64,000 bases of DNA from Paenibacillus polymyxa (GCF_001719045.1 NZ_CP015423.1:2254001-2318000), one strand, 5' to 3'; positions 25,428-33,174 are shown, counted from the first letter of the stretch. Notes: generated by a model not told the origin, from the letters alone. Numbers and translations are program-made.

Positions 25428-25811
25428 CTATACTTTCTTATCGATAATGATTCCTGCAATTTCCATCATTCTGGCTGCTATATCCAGAATTTTCTCGGGG
25501 GGTACCTCACGAATCAAATCGCCCGTTTCCTTGTTCATCACCTTTATCATGATTGCATGCGTCTTTTCATGCACAGAGATCTCAAACGTCTTCTGTGGGC
25601 CTTGTATAGCATCAATTACTTTCTGTAACTCCAAAACTGCTTCCTCATGTGATGGTTGCTTCTGACCGGTACCACCTCTATTGGTTGTTTGAATAGCATC
25701 TTGTACAGCAGAATAATTTGTTTCGGCATCTGAAGGAGCTTCATGTTTTACTCCAGCTGATGGCTGAACCGGCAAATGACTTCCAGTGCTAGGGGGGATC
25801 ATCGAATCCAC
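25428..25811 (-). CDS. flaG: FlaG family protein
   Basis: A 127-residue FlaG protein, whose family influences filament length in several bacteria. The conserved C-terminal half reads KTFEISVHEKTHAIMIKVMNKETGDLIREVPPEKILDIAARMMEIAGIIIDKKV, with the typical D-L-I-R-E-V-P-P-E core. The N-terminal half is low-complexity (Thr/Gln/Ser). I set a GTG start at 25811 because GGAGG lies 7 bases before it; the in-frame ATG at 25844 has this ribosome site inside its own codons. First gene of the flaG-fliD-fliS-fliT unit, reading from a SigD-like promoter about 70 bases upstream. Confidence 0.85.
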   Translation of the reverse strand: MDSMIPPSTGSHLPVQPSAGVKHEAPSDAETNYSAVQDAIQTTNRGGTGQKQPSHEEAVLELQKVIDAIQGPQKTFEISVHEKTHAIMIKVMNKETGDLIREVPPEKILDIAARMMEIAGIIIDKKV

Positions 25812-25880
25812 AGAATAACCTCCATTAATATTTTTTAGATACAATAAAACCGTTCTATATTTGAAAAGCTAATACATTAT

Positions 25881-25908
25881 ATATCGGTAAAATGCGTACA
25901 ATTATTTA
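25881..25908 (-). promoter_or_regulatory. SigD-like promoter of flaG-fliDST
   Basis: Minus strand: TAAA (25905-25908), 16 bases, ACCGATAT (25881-25888). The SigD consensus is TAAA-N15-GCCGATAT. A TATAAT string overlaps just downstream and could serve SigA. It sits between the hag terminator and flaG. Confidence 0.65.
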
Positions 25909-25929
25909 CGAAAAAAACTAAAATAAAAC

Positions 25930-25964
25930 AAAAAAAGATCCTGCAAGAAGCAGGATCTTTTTTT
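25930..25964 (-). terminator. hag terminator (works in both directions)
   Basis: AAAAAAAGATCCTGC and GCAGGATCTTTTTTT form a perfect 15-bp stem, including the A/T tract, around a 5-base loop. It lies 20 bases past the flagellin stop. Confidence 0.95.
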
Positions 25965-25984
25965 GTAACGGCTGTCGTTTAAAA

Positions 25985-26755
25985 TTAACGAAGCAACGAC
26001 AGTACGCCTTGTGGCGCGGAGTTTGCTTGTGACAGCATTGATTGGGAAGCTTGTAGCAAGATGTTGTTTTTGGACAGAGCAACCATTTCTTTAGCCATGT
26101 CAGTGTCACGAATACGGGATTCGGAAGCTGTCAGGTTTTCTACAGTTGTGCCCAAGTTGTTGGAAGTGTATTCCATACGGTTTTGCATAGCACCCAAGTT
26201 AGCACGTTGCTTAGCAACTTTTTCAATTGCATTTGTTGTAGCAGACAAAGTTACTCCAGAAGTAAGACCACGAATTTGAGTGGAATCGATACCTTTAACA
26301 GTGAGAACGAACGCGTTATCATCAGCTTGGATTTTAACGCTTCCACCGGAAATCGCAATACCGTTGAATTTAGTGTTGGACAGGATTGCATCAATTTGAC
26401 CGCCCAATTGACCAAGCTCAGCTTTGATGTTAGATTTATCGCCAGCGCTGTAAGTATCATTGAGTTGTTGAACGCTCAGTTCTTTCATACGAGTCAACAT
26501 GGAGGATACTTCGTTCATTGCACCCTCAGCTGTTTGTGCGAAAGAGATACCGTCTTGAACGTTACGTTGTGCTTGTTCCAGACCACGGATTTGACCGCGC
26601 ATTTTTTCGGAAATGGAGAGACCCGCAGCATCATCAGCTGCACGGTTGATACGCAGACCTGAAGACAATTTTTCCATGTTTTTGCTTGCTGCCGTGTTGT
26701 TCAATTGCATGTTACGGTGTGTATTTACTGCAGGTAAATTGTGATTGATAATCAT
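25985..26755 (-). CDS. hag: flagellin
   Basis: A compact 256-residue flagellin. The N-terminal D0/D1 part is canonical (MIINHNLPAVNTHRNMQLNN, then MEKLSSGLRINRAADDAAGLSISEKMRGQIRGL), as is the C-terminal part (RANLGAMQNRMEYTSNNLGTTVENLTASESRIRDTDMA to SMLSQANSAPQGVLSLLR). The variable middle is only about 60 residues, so the outer D2/D3 domains are missing, as in other short Firmicute flagellins. The start at 26755 is fixed by GGGAGGA 8 bases upstream; a longer frame exists but covers the leader. It is transcribed alone from a SigD-like promoter with a roughly 90-base leader holding two CsrA-type hairpins. It is the probable substrate of Maf. Confidence 0.96.
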   Translation of the reverse strand: MIINHNLPAVNTHRNMQLNNTAASKNMEKLSSGLRINRAADDAAGLSISEKMRGQIRGLEQAQRNVQDGISFAQTAEGAMNEVSSMLTRMKELSVQQLNDTYSAGDKSNIKAELGQLGGQIDAILSNTKFNGIAISGGSVKIQADDNAFVLTVKGIDSTQIRGLTSGVTLSATTNAIEKVAKQRANLGAMQNRMEYTSNNLGTTVENLTASESRIRDTDMAKEMVALSKNNILLQASQSMLSQANSAPQGVLSLLR

Positions 26756-26760
26756 TTTAA

Positions 26761-26776
26761 ATTTCCTCCCTGAAAT
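26761..26776 (-). promoter_or_regulatory. CsrA-type hairpin over the hag ribosome site
   Basis: On the mRNA strand ATTTCAGGGAGGAAAT folds as a 5-bp stem ATTTC/GAAAT with loop AGGGAG, so the GGA and the ribosome site lie in and beside the loop. CsrA sites typically show GGA in a hexaloop. Confidence 0.6.
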
Positions 26777-26786
26777 GGTTTGATTC

Positions 26787-26800
26787 CCACGTCCTTGTGG
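26787..26800 (-). promoter_or_regulatory. upstream CsrA-type hairpin in the hag leader
   Basis: CCACAAGGACGTGG on the mRNA strand forms CCAC/GTGG around loop AAGGAC. ACAAGGACGT matches the CsrA consensus (ACARGGAUGU) at all but one position. It lies 10 bases upstream of the second hairpin, resembling the two-site arrangement known for B. subtilis hag. Confidence 0.65.
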
Positions 26801-26852
26801 TATAAGCGTCTTCACAGGTCGGCCGCCCTGAAGAATTACCGCTCTAAACTAT

Positions 26853-26880
26853 ATATCGACCCTTAGGCTAGAATTGTTTA
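26853..26880 (-). promoter_or_regulatory. SigD-like promoter of hag
   Basis: Minus strand: TAAA (26877-26880), 16 bases, GTCGATAT (26853-26860), seven of eight bases of the SigD -10. The predicted leader to the ATG is about 90 bases. Confidence 0.7.
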
Positions 26881-27080
26881 TAGCATTCCGGCTTTTTTTA
26901 AAAATATTTTCCTAGAGGTTTACGACTCGGTTATTTCGATTTAAAACCAACATTTTATACGATGACCTTGCCCTATTCCAACCTGTTCACACCTGACTTA
27001 ACCATCAAACAATCACCCAGGTGATAAAAGTGGAATACATGATTATATCAAGCACTGTTCCAGATGAATAAGTATAAAAC
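26881..27080. other. intergenic between csrA and hag, no gene seen
   Basis: Apart from the hag promoter at one end and the csrA terminator at the other, this stretch shows only a short dyad (CACCCAGGTG near 27015). No open frame with a ribosome site or RNA gene was seen. Confidence 0.4.
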
Positions 27081-27111
27081 AAAGGCCTACACTTTACTCG
27101 TGTCGGCCTTT
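27081..27111 (-). terminator. csrA terminator
   Basis: AAAGGCC and GGCCTTT, with inner ACAC/GTGT, form a hairpin followed on the minus strand by GTTTTATAC. It lies 33 bases past csrA. Confidence 0.75.
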
Positions 27112-27143
27112 CTCAATGAATGTGCACTACTATTATTGTTTAA

Positions 27144-27377
27144 TCAGGACTTTCTCTTATTCATTTCCAACATTGCATTTTGAATAGCATTCGAATCCAT
27201 AACAGCAATTTGATTATTTTGCTGAATAGCATCAAAGACTTCTTTTCGGTAAATATCGATATCCTTAGGAGCAGAAATACCGATCTTAACATTATCTCCT
27301 TCAACAGAAAGAACTGTAATGACAATATCATTCTGAATTACAATGGATTCACCCTTTTTACGTGTTAAAACCAGCAT
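27144..27377 (-). CDS. csrA: carbon storage regulator CsrA
   Basis: A 77-residue CsrA, a homodimeric RNA-binding protein that blocks ribosome access on target mRNAs. The whole family pattern is present: [14 protein letters not shown] (1-14), with the RNA-contacting L4/T5/R6 strand, [23 protein letters not shown] (31-53) including the conserved R44-type Arg, and a charged tail. Its ATG shares one base with the fliW stop (TAATG), so the two are coupled. In Bacillus the main target is hag mRNA, and the hag leader here carries two matching hairpins. Confidence 0.95.
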   Translation of the reverse strand: MLVLTRKKGESIVIQNDIVITVLSVEGDNVKIGISAPKDIDIYRKEVFDAIQQNNQIAVMDSNAIQNAMLEMNKRKS

Positions 27378-27823
27378 TAGGACTCACCGCCTTTGCTGGA
27401 CTCTATTTCATTCCATAAGGGATGCTTAATTGTATAGTTCGTATTTTGCAAAACAATCTGCTTTCCTATTTGTTGTTCAATGTTAAAAATTAAAGGTGCA
27501 AGCAAATTAACCGTCGTTTTAGACTGATCACTATTCCATGTACAAATACATCGTACTGATATCTGTTCCTGACTTGTAATCCCAATATCCTCTAGAGCAT
27601 CATCAGATAACTCAAATTCATAATCTTCAAAGAAATCAAATGGATTTACGGTGATAAAAATAGTAGCTGGCTGCTCTACTGCACTGAAAAGACTAAATAA
27701 TTCATTATGCTCCTGTAGCTGAAATTCCCGAAGTTGTTCAAATCCTGGTATTCCTTTCGGAAACACATAAAGACTAGTATTTTTATCTTGGTTCTCTTCA
27801 TCTAATTTCTGTTCTGGGGTCAT
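27377..27823 (-). CDS. fliW: flagellar assembly factor FliW
   Basis: A 148-residue FliW, which binds CsrA or flagellin in turn: when flagellin is exported, FliW is freed and relieves CsrA repression of hag. The conserved [16 protein letters not shown] (about 22-37) and [17 protein letters not shown] (about 46-62) are present, followed by the acidic Y-E-F-E-L-S-D-D segment and the NLLAPLIFN motif near the end. AGGAGGAG lies 7 bases before the ATG. The gene follows flgL, separated by a terminator-like hairpin, so it may rely partly on read-through or on a promoter I could not define. Confidence 0.94.
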   Translation of the reverse strand: MTPEQKLDEENQDKNTSLYVFPKGIPGFEQLREFQLQEHNELFSLFSAVEQPATIFITVNPFDFFEDYEFELSDDALEDIGITSQEQISVRCICTWNSDQSKTTVNLLAPLIFNIEQQIGKQIVLQNTNYTIKHPLWNEIESSKGGES

Positions 27824-27849
27824 AAGTAACTCCTCCTATATATAGTAAC

Positions 27850-27880
27850 AAAAAAGCTACGGACCACTCGTCCATAGCTT
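27850..27880 (-). terminator. terminator after flgL
   Basis: AAGCTA and TAGCTT with inner GGAC/GTCC (minus strand) form a stem followed by TTTTTTG. It lies between flgL and fliW, so flgM-N-K-L can end here. Confidence 0.75.
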
Positions 27881-27906
27881 CAAATTATAAATGTCAAAGA
27901 TAAAAA

Positions 27907-28815
27907 TCAGCTCATAAAGTCCATCAGGGATGGCTGCATGATCTTAGCTGATGATTTCAGGGCAGCCTCATAAATGGTTTGGGCAGATGTAGCCTGAATC
28001 ATCAGACTAGCAACATCCGCATCTTCCGTTTTAGCTTGAAGTGTCGTCAAATTTAAATTTCGCTCTTCCAAACGGGATTGTATCAGTTCAACTCGATTCG
28101 TACGTGCACCCACTTCAGACAAACTTGTTTGCATTTTAGTAAAGCGGGATTCGATACTTGAAAGTTGACTCGATATTGCTGTACTATTTCCGCTGCTTAG
28201 TGCAGAAGATATAGCATCCATGACCTTAAAAACATTATCAGCATCTGTAGATTTCCCAAAGAAATCGCTACCGGACGTATTTACCCGAAATGCATCTTGG
28301 TCTCCAACTGCATAGCTGACAGCGCCTTGATCCGGATTAATCTGATCATAACTTGTTACCGTAGCAGATAGCTGATACGGCATCTGATCATAATTTTGTC
28401 CATTAAAAACATACTTCCCACGAAGCTGGCTGTTACCAATATTCATCATTTGTTCTTTTAACTGATCAACTTCCAGTTTAATTGAATCCAATCCAGATTG
28501 AGGAAGCGTTTCACTTGAAGCCTGTACTGTCAACTCTTTAAGACGCTTCATTACATCACTGGCTTGTTGCATGGTTGTATCAGTGAAATCCAACCAGCTA
28601 ACAGCCGCATCTGAGTTCGTCTTGTATTGTTCATTAGAAGCTAACTCAGCTCTGTAACGTAGCGCATAAGTTACCCCCACTGGGTCATCTGAAGGCTTGT
28701 TCAGCTTACGACCAGTCGAAATCTGATTCTCCATTTTACCCATATTACTATTATTTCGATTCAGGTTACTGAGCAATTGCATATTAGTCATCCCTGAAGT
28801 CACTCGAATTGGCAT
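27907..28815 (-). CDS. flgL: flagellar hook-associated protein 3 (FlgL)
   Basis: A 302-residue FlgL (HAP3), which joins the FlgK ring to the flagellin filament. It is flagellin-like at both ends: IRVTSGMTNMQLLSNLNRNNSNMGKMENQISTGRKLNKPSDDPVGV (3-48) and the C-terminal EERNLNLTTLQAKTEDADVASLMIQATSAQTIYEAAL, ending in IMQPSLMDFM. The length matches B. subtilis FlgL (298 aa). It follows flgK by 24 bases and is the last gene of the flgM-N-K-L run. Confidence 0.95.
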   Translation of the reverse strand: MPIRVTSGMTNMQLLSNLNRNNSNMGKMENQISTGRKLNKPSDDPVGVTYALRYRAELASNEQYKTNSDAAVSWLDFTDTTMQQASDVMKRLKELTVQASSETLPQSGLDSIKLEVDQLKEQMMNIGNSQLRGKYVFNGQNYDQMPYQLSATVTSYDQINPDQGAVSYAVGDQDAFRVNTSGSDFFGKSTDADNVFKVMDAISSALSSGNSTAISSQLSSIESRFTKMQTSLSEVGARTNRVELIQSRLEERNLNLTTLQAKTEDADVASLMIQATSAQTIYEAALKSSAKIMQPSLMDFMS

Positions 28816-28839
28816 GGCTTACTCCACCTTCTCATTATA

Positions 28840-30420
28840 CTAGAGACCTACGCGACCTGTACCATTAATCAGCTTTTCCAACAGTTGATCAAAAGTTGTC
28901 ATGAACCGGGAAGCTGCACTATAAGCATGTTGGAACTTGATCATGTTTGACATTTCTTCATCAAGCGACACCCCGCTGACGGATTGGCGGTTCAAGTCCA
29001 CTTGCTCGGTCAACAGCTGTGCATTTTTCGATTGACGCTCTGCTTCCTGGGTTTGGACACCTAATTGTCCAACAATTGAACTGAAGAAGTCATCTACCGT
29101 AGTAGATTGGGCTTGAGTTGTATTAAAACCAAACTTCACATTTTTTAGGCTCGCCATAGACAATGCCAAAGCATTGTTACCTACAGTTACCTTTTCATTA
29201 GCCGTTCCCGTTCCATCTACACGCAAAGAACTGGCAATTTTATTGGGATCATCTTGAATATCCTTATTCAGCGTAATGTTACCGGCTGTAATAGCAGCTC
29301 CATCTTTCGAGGTAAAAAACACTCCTCCCTTTTCTGGAGTTATGCCACTGAGTGTGTATCCCAATTGATGGAGTCCATTAATCCCTTGTACAGTCACTTT
29401 CAAATCCGCGGTCAAGGTTCTGTTGTTATTCGCATTTGAGTAAGTCACTGCTGCATTGTTGACACCTGAATTTAGTACCGTTCCCTCAGGCAGAACTGTA
29501 CCTGCAGGCAAAGTAATTTCAATGTTACCATTCGCCAGCGTATTAGCTAACTGGTCCATCTGAGTTTTGTAATCTGCTACATATTTATCTCTGGATAAAA
29601 TCATACCGTACACTTCGCCATCAGTTAACGCTCCACCTTGATATGCAGCCTCAAGGCCAGCCGCCGTAATAGCAGTTACCTCTGTGCCAGCCACAGCTAT
29701 CTGTCCTGCCACCGTTACCTGATAACCGTTATCCAGCTGAGTTACCTGCACATTTGCAAGCTTGGACAACTTATCAACTGCATAATCCCGCTGATCACGC
29801 AAGTCATTTGGATTATCCCCAAGTTGTTCCAACTTGTAAATATTACCATTCAGGTCCGCTATAGACTGCAATAACGAATTCATCTCAGATGTTTTTAATG
29901 TAACGTTATTAGTCAAATCAGAACTGAGTGCATCCAGTTGCTTGCTAGCCTGGTTCAGCGCATCTGTCAGAGCAAGCGTAGTCTCTTTTACAATTTTGCG
30001 ATTCGTGACATCCTGAGGGTCTTGGCTCAGATCGGACCATGAATCCCAAAAATTATCCATGACCTTACGAATACCTGTATCGGAAGGTTCATTCATAATG
30101 GTCTCAAGCTTGTTCAGTGTGTCATAACGGATGTCCCATCCACCTTGAGAAGAACTTTCATTACGATACTGATCGTCCAGAAAAGTCTGACGGACGCGCT
30201 CAATAGCAGTGAATTCAACCCCTGTACCCATTTGACCTCGTACAACGGAACGATTCAAACCGTAGGCTTCCATAGAATCCGAGGCCTTCATACTAACCAC
30301 TTGTCTGGAGTAACCAGCTGTGTTGGCGTTTGAGATATTGTGTCCGGTTGTATTAAGTGCTGCCGTTTGTGTGTTTAAGCTTCTTTTCGCTGTTTCTATA
30401 CCATGAAATGTTGAGACCAT
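28840..30420 (-). CDS. flgK: flagellar hook-associated protein 1 (FlgK)
   Basis: A 526-residue FlgK (HAP1), the first hook-filament junction protein. The N-terminal rod motif HGIETAKRSLNTQTAALNTTGHNISNANTAGYSRQVV is near-consensus, and the C-terminal end has SVSGVSLDEEMSNMIKFQHAYSAASRFMTTFDQLLEKLI, typical of axial proteins. The middle is variable. I start at ATG 30420 because GAAGGAGG lies 6 bases upstream; the frame extends five codons further without a site. It follows flgN by 15 bases. Confidence 0.95.
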   Translation of the reverse strand: MVSTFHGIETAKRSLNTQTAALNTTGHNISNANTAGYSRQVVSMKASDSMEAYGLNRSVVRGQMGTGVEFTAIERVRQTFLDDQYRNESSSQGGWDIRYDTLNKLETIMNEPSDTGIRKVMDNFWDSWSDLSQDPQDVTNRKIVKETTLALTDALNQASKQLDALSSDLTNNVTLKTSEMNSLLQSIADLNGNIYKLEQLGDNPNDLRDQRDYAVDKLSKLANVQVTQLDNGYQVTVAGQIAVAGTEVTAITAAGLEAAYQGGALTDGEVYGMILSRDKYVADYKTQMDQLANTLANGNIEITLPAGTVLPEGTVLNSGVNNAAVTYSNANNNRTLTADLKVTVQGINGLHQLGYTLSGITPEKGGVFFTSKDGAAITAGNITLNKDIQDDPNKIASSLRVDGTGTANEKVTVGNNALALSMASLKNVKFGFNTTQAQSTTVDDFFSSIVGQLGVQTQEAERQSKNAQLLTEQVDLNRQSVSGVSLDEEMSNMIKFQHAYSAASRFMTTFDQLLEKLINGTGRVGL

Positions 30421-30435
30421 GTTTTCCTCCTTCAA

Positions 30436-30936
30436 TTAGGCGCGTGTATCAAATAGTCCCGCTCGTACAGTAGAGGTGCTTTTGTCAGCTGGACGCTGAT
30501 AGACCGCTTCAGATTCCGCATAATATGACATACTCTCAATAGAAAAATCAATATAGGAAAGCGCCTGTTGTATAAGCTGTTGATTCAACTCATTTAATTT
30601 TTTCAATTCTACAAGCGTATCCGCTAGTTTTTTTTGAATTTGAAGGAGGCGCTGCTTGTCTTCTACATCAAACACAAGACGAGACAACTCCGTAATATTG
30701 AGATTCAACTTAGACTTAATACCACGTTCCTGCAAAAATTCATATGCTGCCTGCAGGCGTCGCTCATCCAGCTGTTCAATGTGTCTGGACATCTTCGATT
30801 CCTGGTTCATGACTAGAATGAGCTGATCTACCTTATTTGATATCAGTGCTTCTTTTTTTTGATTCCCTAATGTAATCAACTGCTCGTGAGCCTCTCTAAG
30901 TTGCTCCAGCACATCAATCAATCGCTCTAAAGGCAT
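30436..30936 (-). CDS. flgN: FlgN-family flagellar chaperone
   Basis: A 166-residue helical protein of the FlgN family (B. subtilis YvyG), which holds FlgK and FlgL before export. It shows the long amphipathic helix near the N-terminus (LIDVLEQLREAHEQLITLGNQKKEALISNKVDQL, 5-38) and a second near 95-125. The C-terminal part (YYAESEAVYQRPADKSTSTVRAGLFDTRA) is the flexible tail. The gene lies between flgM and flgK, its standard place, 10 bases after flgM. Confidence 0.88.
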   Translation of the reverse strand: MPLERLIDVLEQLREAHEQLITLGNQKKEALISNKVDQLILVMNQESKMSRHIEQLDERRLQAAYEFLQERGIKSKLNLNITELSRLVFDVEDKQRLLQIQKKLADTLVELKKLNELNQQLIQQALSYIDFSIESMSYYAESEAVYQRPADKSTSTVRAGLFDTRA

Positions 30937-30946
30937 ATTCCTTCAC

Positions 30947-31222
30947 CTAGCTTTCAGAAGACTGCTTGAAGTAAGGTAACAGCTTCTCTGCAATTTTATC
31001 GGCATCCACACGATAGGTTCCAGAAGCTACTTGCTGCTTAAGCTCCTGAATTTTCTTAACACGGTCTGCATCACTGCTGCGGTTCAGCATTTCCATTGCT
31101 TCCGGAGAAATCGAAACCTCATCCTTGCGGCGGGACTTCTTAAGCTCCTCTTGACGTCCTGTTTCAATATTTCGCTGATATGGATTAATAGCTCCGATGC
31201 GGTTGGTCTCGTTAATTTTCAT
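30947..31222 (-). CDS. flgM: anti-sigma-D factor FlgM
   Basis: A 91-residue FlgM, which holds SigD inactive until the hook is complete. The conserved SigD-binding part is in the C-terminal half (SDADRVKKIQELKQQVASGTYRVDADKIAEKLLPYF, about 51-86). The start at 31222 has AGGAAGG about 9 bases upstream; a GTG three codons earlier is unlikely. It heads flgM-N-K-L. No clear SigD promoter was found in front of it, unlike in B. subtilis. Confidence 0.92.
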   Translation of the reverse strand: MKINETNRIGAINPYQRNIETGRQEELKKSRRKDEVSISPEAMEMLNRSSDADRVKKIQELKQQVASGTYRVDADKIAEKLLPYFKQSSES

Positions 31223-31329
31223 AACTTCCACCTTCCTTAGTTATTTGATATGGTCAGAATGTATCAGACGACATAGCGTCGAACATGGTTCGTATTATGC
31301 CTCACTTCTTTATTTTGTGCATGTTGCTA

Positions 31330-31367
31330 AAAATAAAAAAACCGATAAGCTCTATAAAGATTATCGG
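31330..31367 (-). terminator. terminator after yvyF
   Basis: CCGATAA and TTATCGG form the stem; the minus strand then runs into TTTTTTTATTTTTA. It lies 50 bases past yvyF and before the flgM leader. Confidence 0.75.
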
Positions 31368-31417
31368 CGGTATTTGAAACTTTTTGAATAGCTGAATGCG
31401 TTTTTAATTCCCCTGTA

Positions 31418-31828
31418 CTACTTTCCACGAAGTTTATCAATCGCGCTGTAGGTACCTAAGCCCATATTATTACTTTGATCCTGATTACTACTGTCGCGTA
31501 CAGCCTGATGCAGGTCTTTAGTCAGACGTGTTCGACAAGAATCGCACATATGCCCTTCACGAATCGGTATCCCGCATACCTCGCAAGGATACGTCATATT
31601 GGGCGCATTAGCAATGGAAATACGTCCCTCACGTATAAATGTCGTGATTTGCTTTACAGATACCTCAGTAGCCTCTGAAAGCTCATGCATATGAATGCCC
31701 TTATTTTCACGTATATGTTTGACACAACGTTCGTATTCAATTTCAATTTCTTTAATACAGTTCTGACAGATTCCCCTGACATTCTTAATAAACAGCTTTC
31801 CACAGCGAGGACAGTTATCCAAATTCAT
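31418..31828 (-). CDS. yvyF: YvyF-like zinc-ribbon flagellar operon protein
   Basis: A 136-residue protein with two Cys4-type zinc ribbons flanking a helix-turn-helix-like centre: C-P-R-C (6-9) with C-Q-N-C (20-23), then SEATEVSVKQITTFIREGRISI (about 51-72), then C-E-V-C (82-85) with C-D-S-C (95-98). It matches YvyF of the Bacillus comF-flg region, whose function is not settled; a regulatory role is inferred. In Bacillus it sits right after comFC; here a LysM gene and 740 bases of non-coding DNA separate them. Confidence 0.85.
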   Translation of the reverse strand: MNLDNCPRCGKLFIKNVRGICQNCIKEIEIEYERCVKHIRENKGIHMHELSEATEVSVKQITTFIREGRISIANAPNMTYPCEVCGIPIREGHMCDSCRTRLTKDLHQAVRDSSNQDQSNNMGLGTYSAIDKLRGK

Positions 31829-32140
31829 CCTCTGTAGCGCCCCTTTCCAATTTCCGATCTTTAATTACTTTTATCCTTACATTAACTTATAATGAAGAGC
31901 CTCGTCTAGCAAATATTTCAAAAAAGGATTTTCAGATTTTACACAATTGCACATCTTATAAGTTATCATATTAAAAGTAAAAGAGAGAATGATCCATCAG
32001 CAAAATTTTCTCTATATTTATATGCATCAATATGCAATGACATAAAAATAAAGAAAGCCCATGAAGGCTAATAGCTCAGCCTAGTGCATGTATCTATTTA
32101 TCGTCAAACATTACACCGTACTTTAGATAGAAAATAAAAT

Positions 32141-32175
32141 AAGCGCCATTCCAGTTATTTTCGGGAATAGCGCTT
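32141..32175 (-). terminator. terminator-like hairpin in the long intergenic region
   Basis: AAGCGC-x-ATTCC pairs with GGAAT-x-GCGCTT across an 11-base loop; the minus strand continues ATTTTATTTTC. No confirmed gene precedes it, apart from the micro-ORF at 32260-32334 and, further up, the LysM gene. Confidence 0.5.
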
Positions 32176-32259
32176 CATTATACAATTGTAATAGCTATAT
32201 ATGAATATGAGTAAAGGTAGAAATTATCAAGATGAGGGAAAAACCGGGCGAAACAATCC

Positions 32260-32334
32260 TCAGAAGAATTCATGTTCACCTGTGCCCCGAATGACATCAA
32301 GGAAATCCTCTAAATCCGGGGGAACGGCGCCCAT
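32260..32334 (-). CDS. possible micro-ORF or gene remnant (24 codons)
   Basis: An ATG at 32334 with CGGAG 7 bases upstream opens a 24-codon frame (MGAVPPDLEDFLDVIRG...) ending at 32260. The frame is also open 11 codons upstream of the ATG. Its composition (acidic helix-forming centre, GTGEHEFF end) looks more protein-like than the surroundings, and a terminator-like hairpin follows 85 bases later. I do not recognise it. It may be real, or the end of a decayed gene. Confidence 0.25.
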   Translation of the reverse strand: MGAVPPDLEDFLDVIRGTGEHEFF

Positions 32335-32536
32335 ACGAATGCTCCGCACATGGAGTGTGGGTATTCATAAATCTCATAGACCTAACATCATCTCAACTTA
32401 TAACATATTGAAATCAAGCTAGATGCATCAGTGGAAATTTGCAGCCCAAATAAACAAGCTATTTCACAATTAATTATTCAAAAAAGCATTGTTTTAATAG
32501 AGGCCTTCCCGTATACTATAGTCAAACGCTTGGTTT

Positions 32537-32567
32537 AAAAAACACATTTCATTATACATTTATAATG
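32537..32567 (-). terminator. weak AT-rich terminator after the LysM gene
   Basis: CATTATA and TATAATG pair around a 4-base loop, 5 bases past the stop; a TTTTTT run follows on the minus strand after 7 bases. The stem has few G-C pairs, so efficiency is doubtful. Confidence 0.4.
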
Positions 32568-32571
32568 ATAA

Positions 32572-33039
32572 TTATTTATTTGTGTTTGTTTGCGGCACTT
32601 GCAGTTCTTGGCCTACTTTAACCAGGTTATTGATTTTAACCAGTTCTTCAACAGTCACACCGTATTTTTCAGCGATAGAAGCCAATGTGTCGCCCTCTTG
32701 AACATTTACAGTGATTGTATTTACAGTTGCTGGTGTTTCAGTTGTAGTCGTTGCTGGTTTTGTAGTTGTTGCTTGATTGTTGTTCTCTGTTGTCGATTGA
32801 GCAGGTGTTGTAGTTGCTTCGTTCTCAGTAGTTTCAGTTTTAAAGAACTTAGCTTCAAATGCTTTTTGTGCCGCTTCTTGTTGCTCTCTCATGATTTGGT
32901 CTTCCAATTGTTGTTTTTCGTAATCTGAACCAGATTTCGCCAATACTTGACCTGTAGCAAGTGGACTCAACAAAGACACTGCACCTAAACTAACTGCCAA
33001 CATGCTAGAAACTGCTACTTTTTTCATTACGTTTTTCAT
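32572..33039 (-). CDS. secreted LysM-domain protein
   Basis: A 155-residue exported protein. A signal peptide (MKNVMKKVAVSSMLAVSLGAV to about A34, with cleavage likely near VLA-KS) is followed by a charged helical segment (39-65) and a Thr/Glu/Pro-rich linker (about 70-105). One LysM domain closes the protein (VNVQEGDTLASIAEKYGVTVEELVKINNLVKVGQELQVP, about 110-149), which binds peptidoglycan glycan chains. No catalytic domain is present, so it may be a wall-binding scaffold or a partner of another enzyme. GAGGAG lies about 12 bases before the first ATG; the ATG four codons later is an alternative. It is inserted between comFC and yvyF, which are neighbours in Bacillus. Confidence 0.85.
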   Translation of the reverse strand: MKNVMKKVAVSSMLAVSLGAVSLLSPLATGQVLAKSGSDYEKQQLEDQIMREQQEAAQKAFEAKFFKTETTENEATTTPAQSTTENNNQATTTKPATTTTETPATVNTITVNVQEGDTLASIAEKYGVTVEELVKINNLVKVGQELQVPQTNTNK

Positions 33040-33170
33040 GATTTTGTTCTCTCCTCTTTTTAACTTTAAATTTTAATTAACTGCTTTACTACTGAGCGAG
33101 ACACTCCCAATGTCCGCTCTTTAGTCATTAGCTAATCACTTATTACCAATCATGTTAGCTATCAACAGAT
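33040..33170 (-). promoter_or_regulatory. structured 5' leader of the LysM gene
   Basis: The predicted 130-base leader contains two hairpins: TAGCTAA/TTAGCTA with a 20-base loop, and GAGCG-GACA/TGTC-T-CGCTC, a 9-bp stem with one bulged T. I could not match it to a known riboswitch. It may set mRNA stability or be an RNA regulator. Confidence 0.4.
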
Positions 33171-33174
33171 AGAA

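Larger units (their letters stand above)
31829..32571. other. 740-base intergenic region between the LysM gene and yvyF
   Basis: Contents: an AT-rich hairpin just past the LysM gene (see separate entry); a possible 24-codon minus-strand micro-ORF (32260-32334); and a hairpin at 32141-32175 (AAGCGC/GCGCTT plus ATTCC/GGAAT) followed on the minus strand by ATTTTATTTTC, which could end a transcript from this region. No promoter for yvyF was clear. The presence of a terminator-like hairpin here suggests an uncharacterised short RNA or gene remnant. Confidence 0.45.

Noticed and set aside
32201..32422. 73-codon plus-strand frame in the long intergenic region
   Set aside because: Very basic, low-complexity translation without ribosome site or terminator; the opposite strand has the better, though still weak, candidate.
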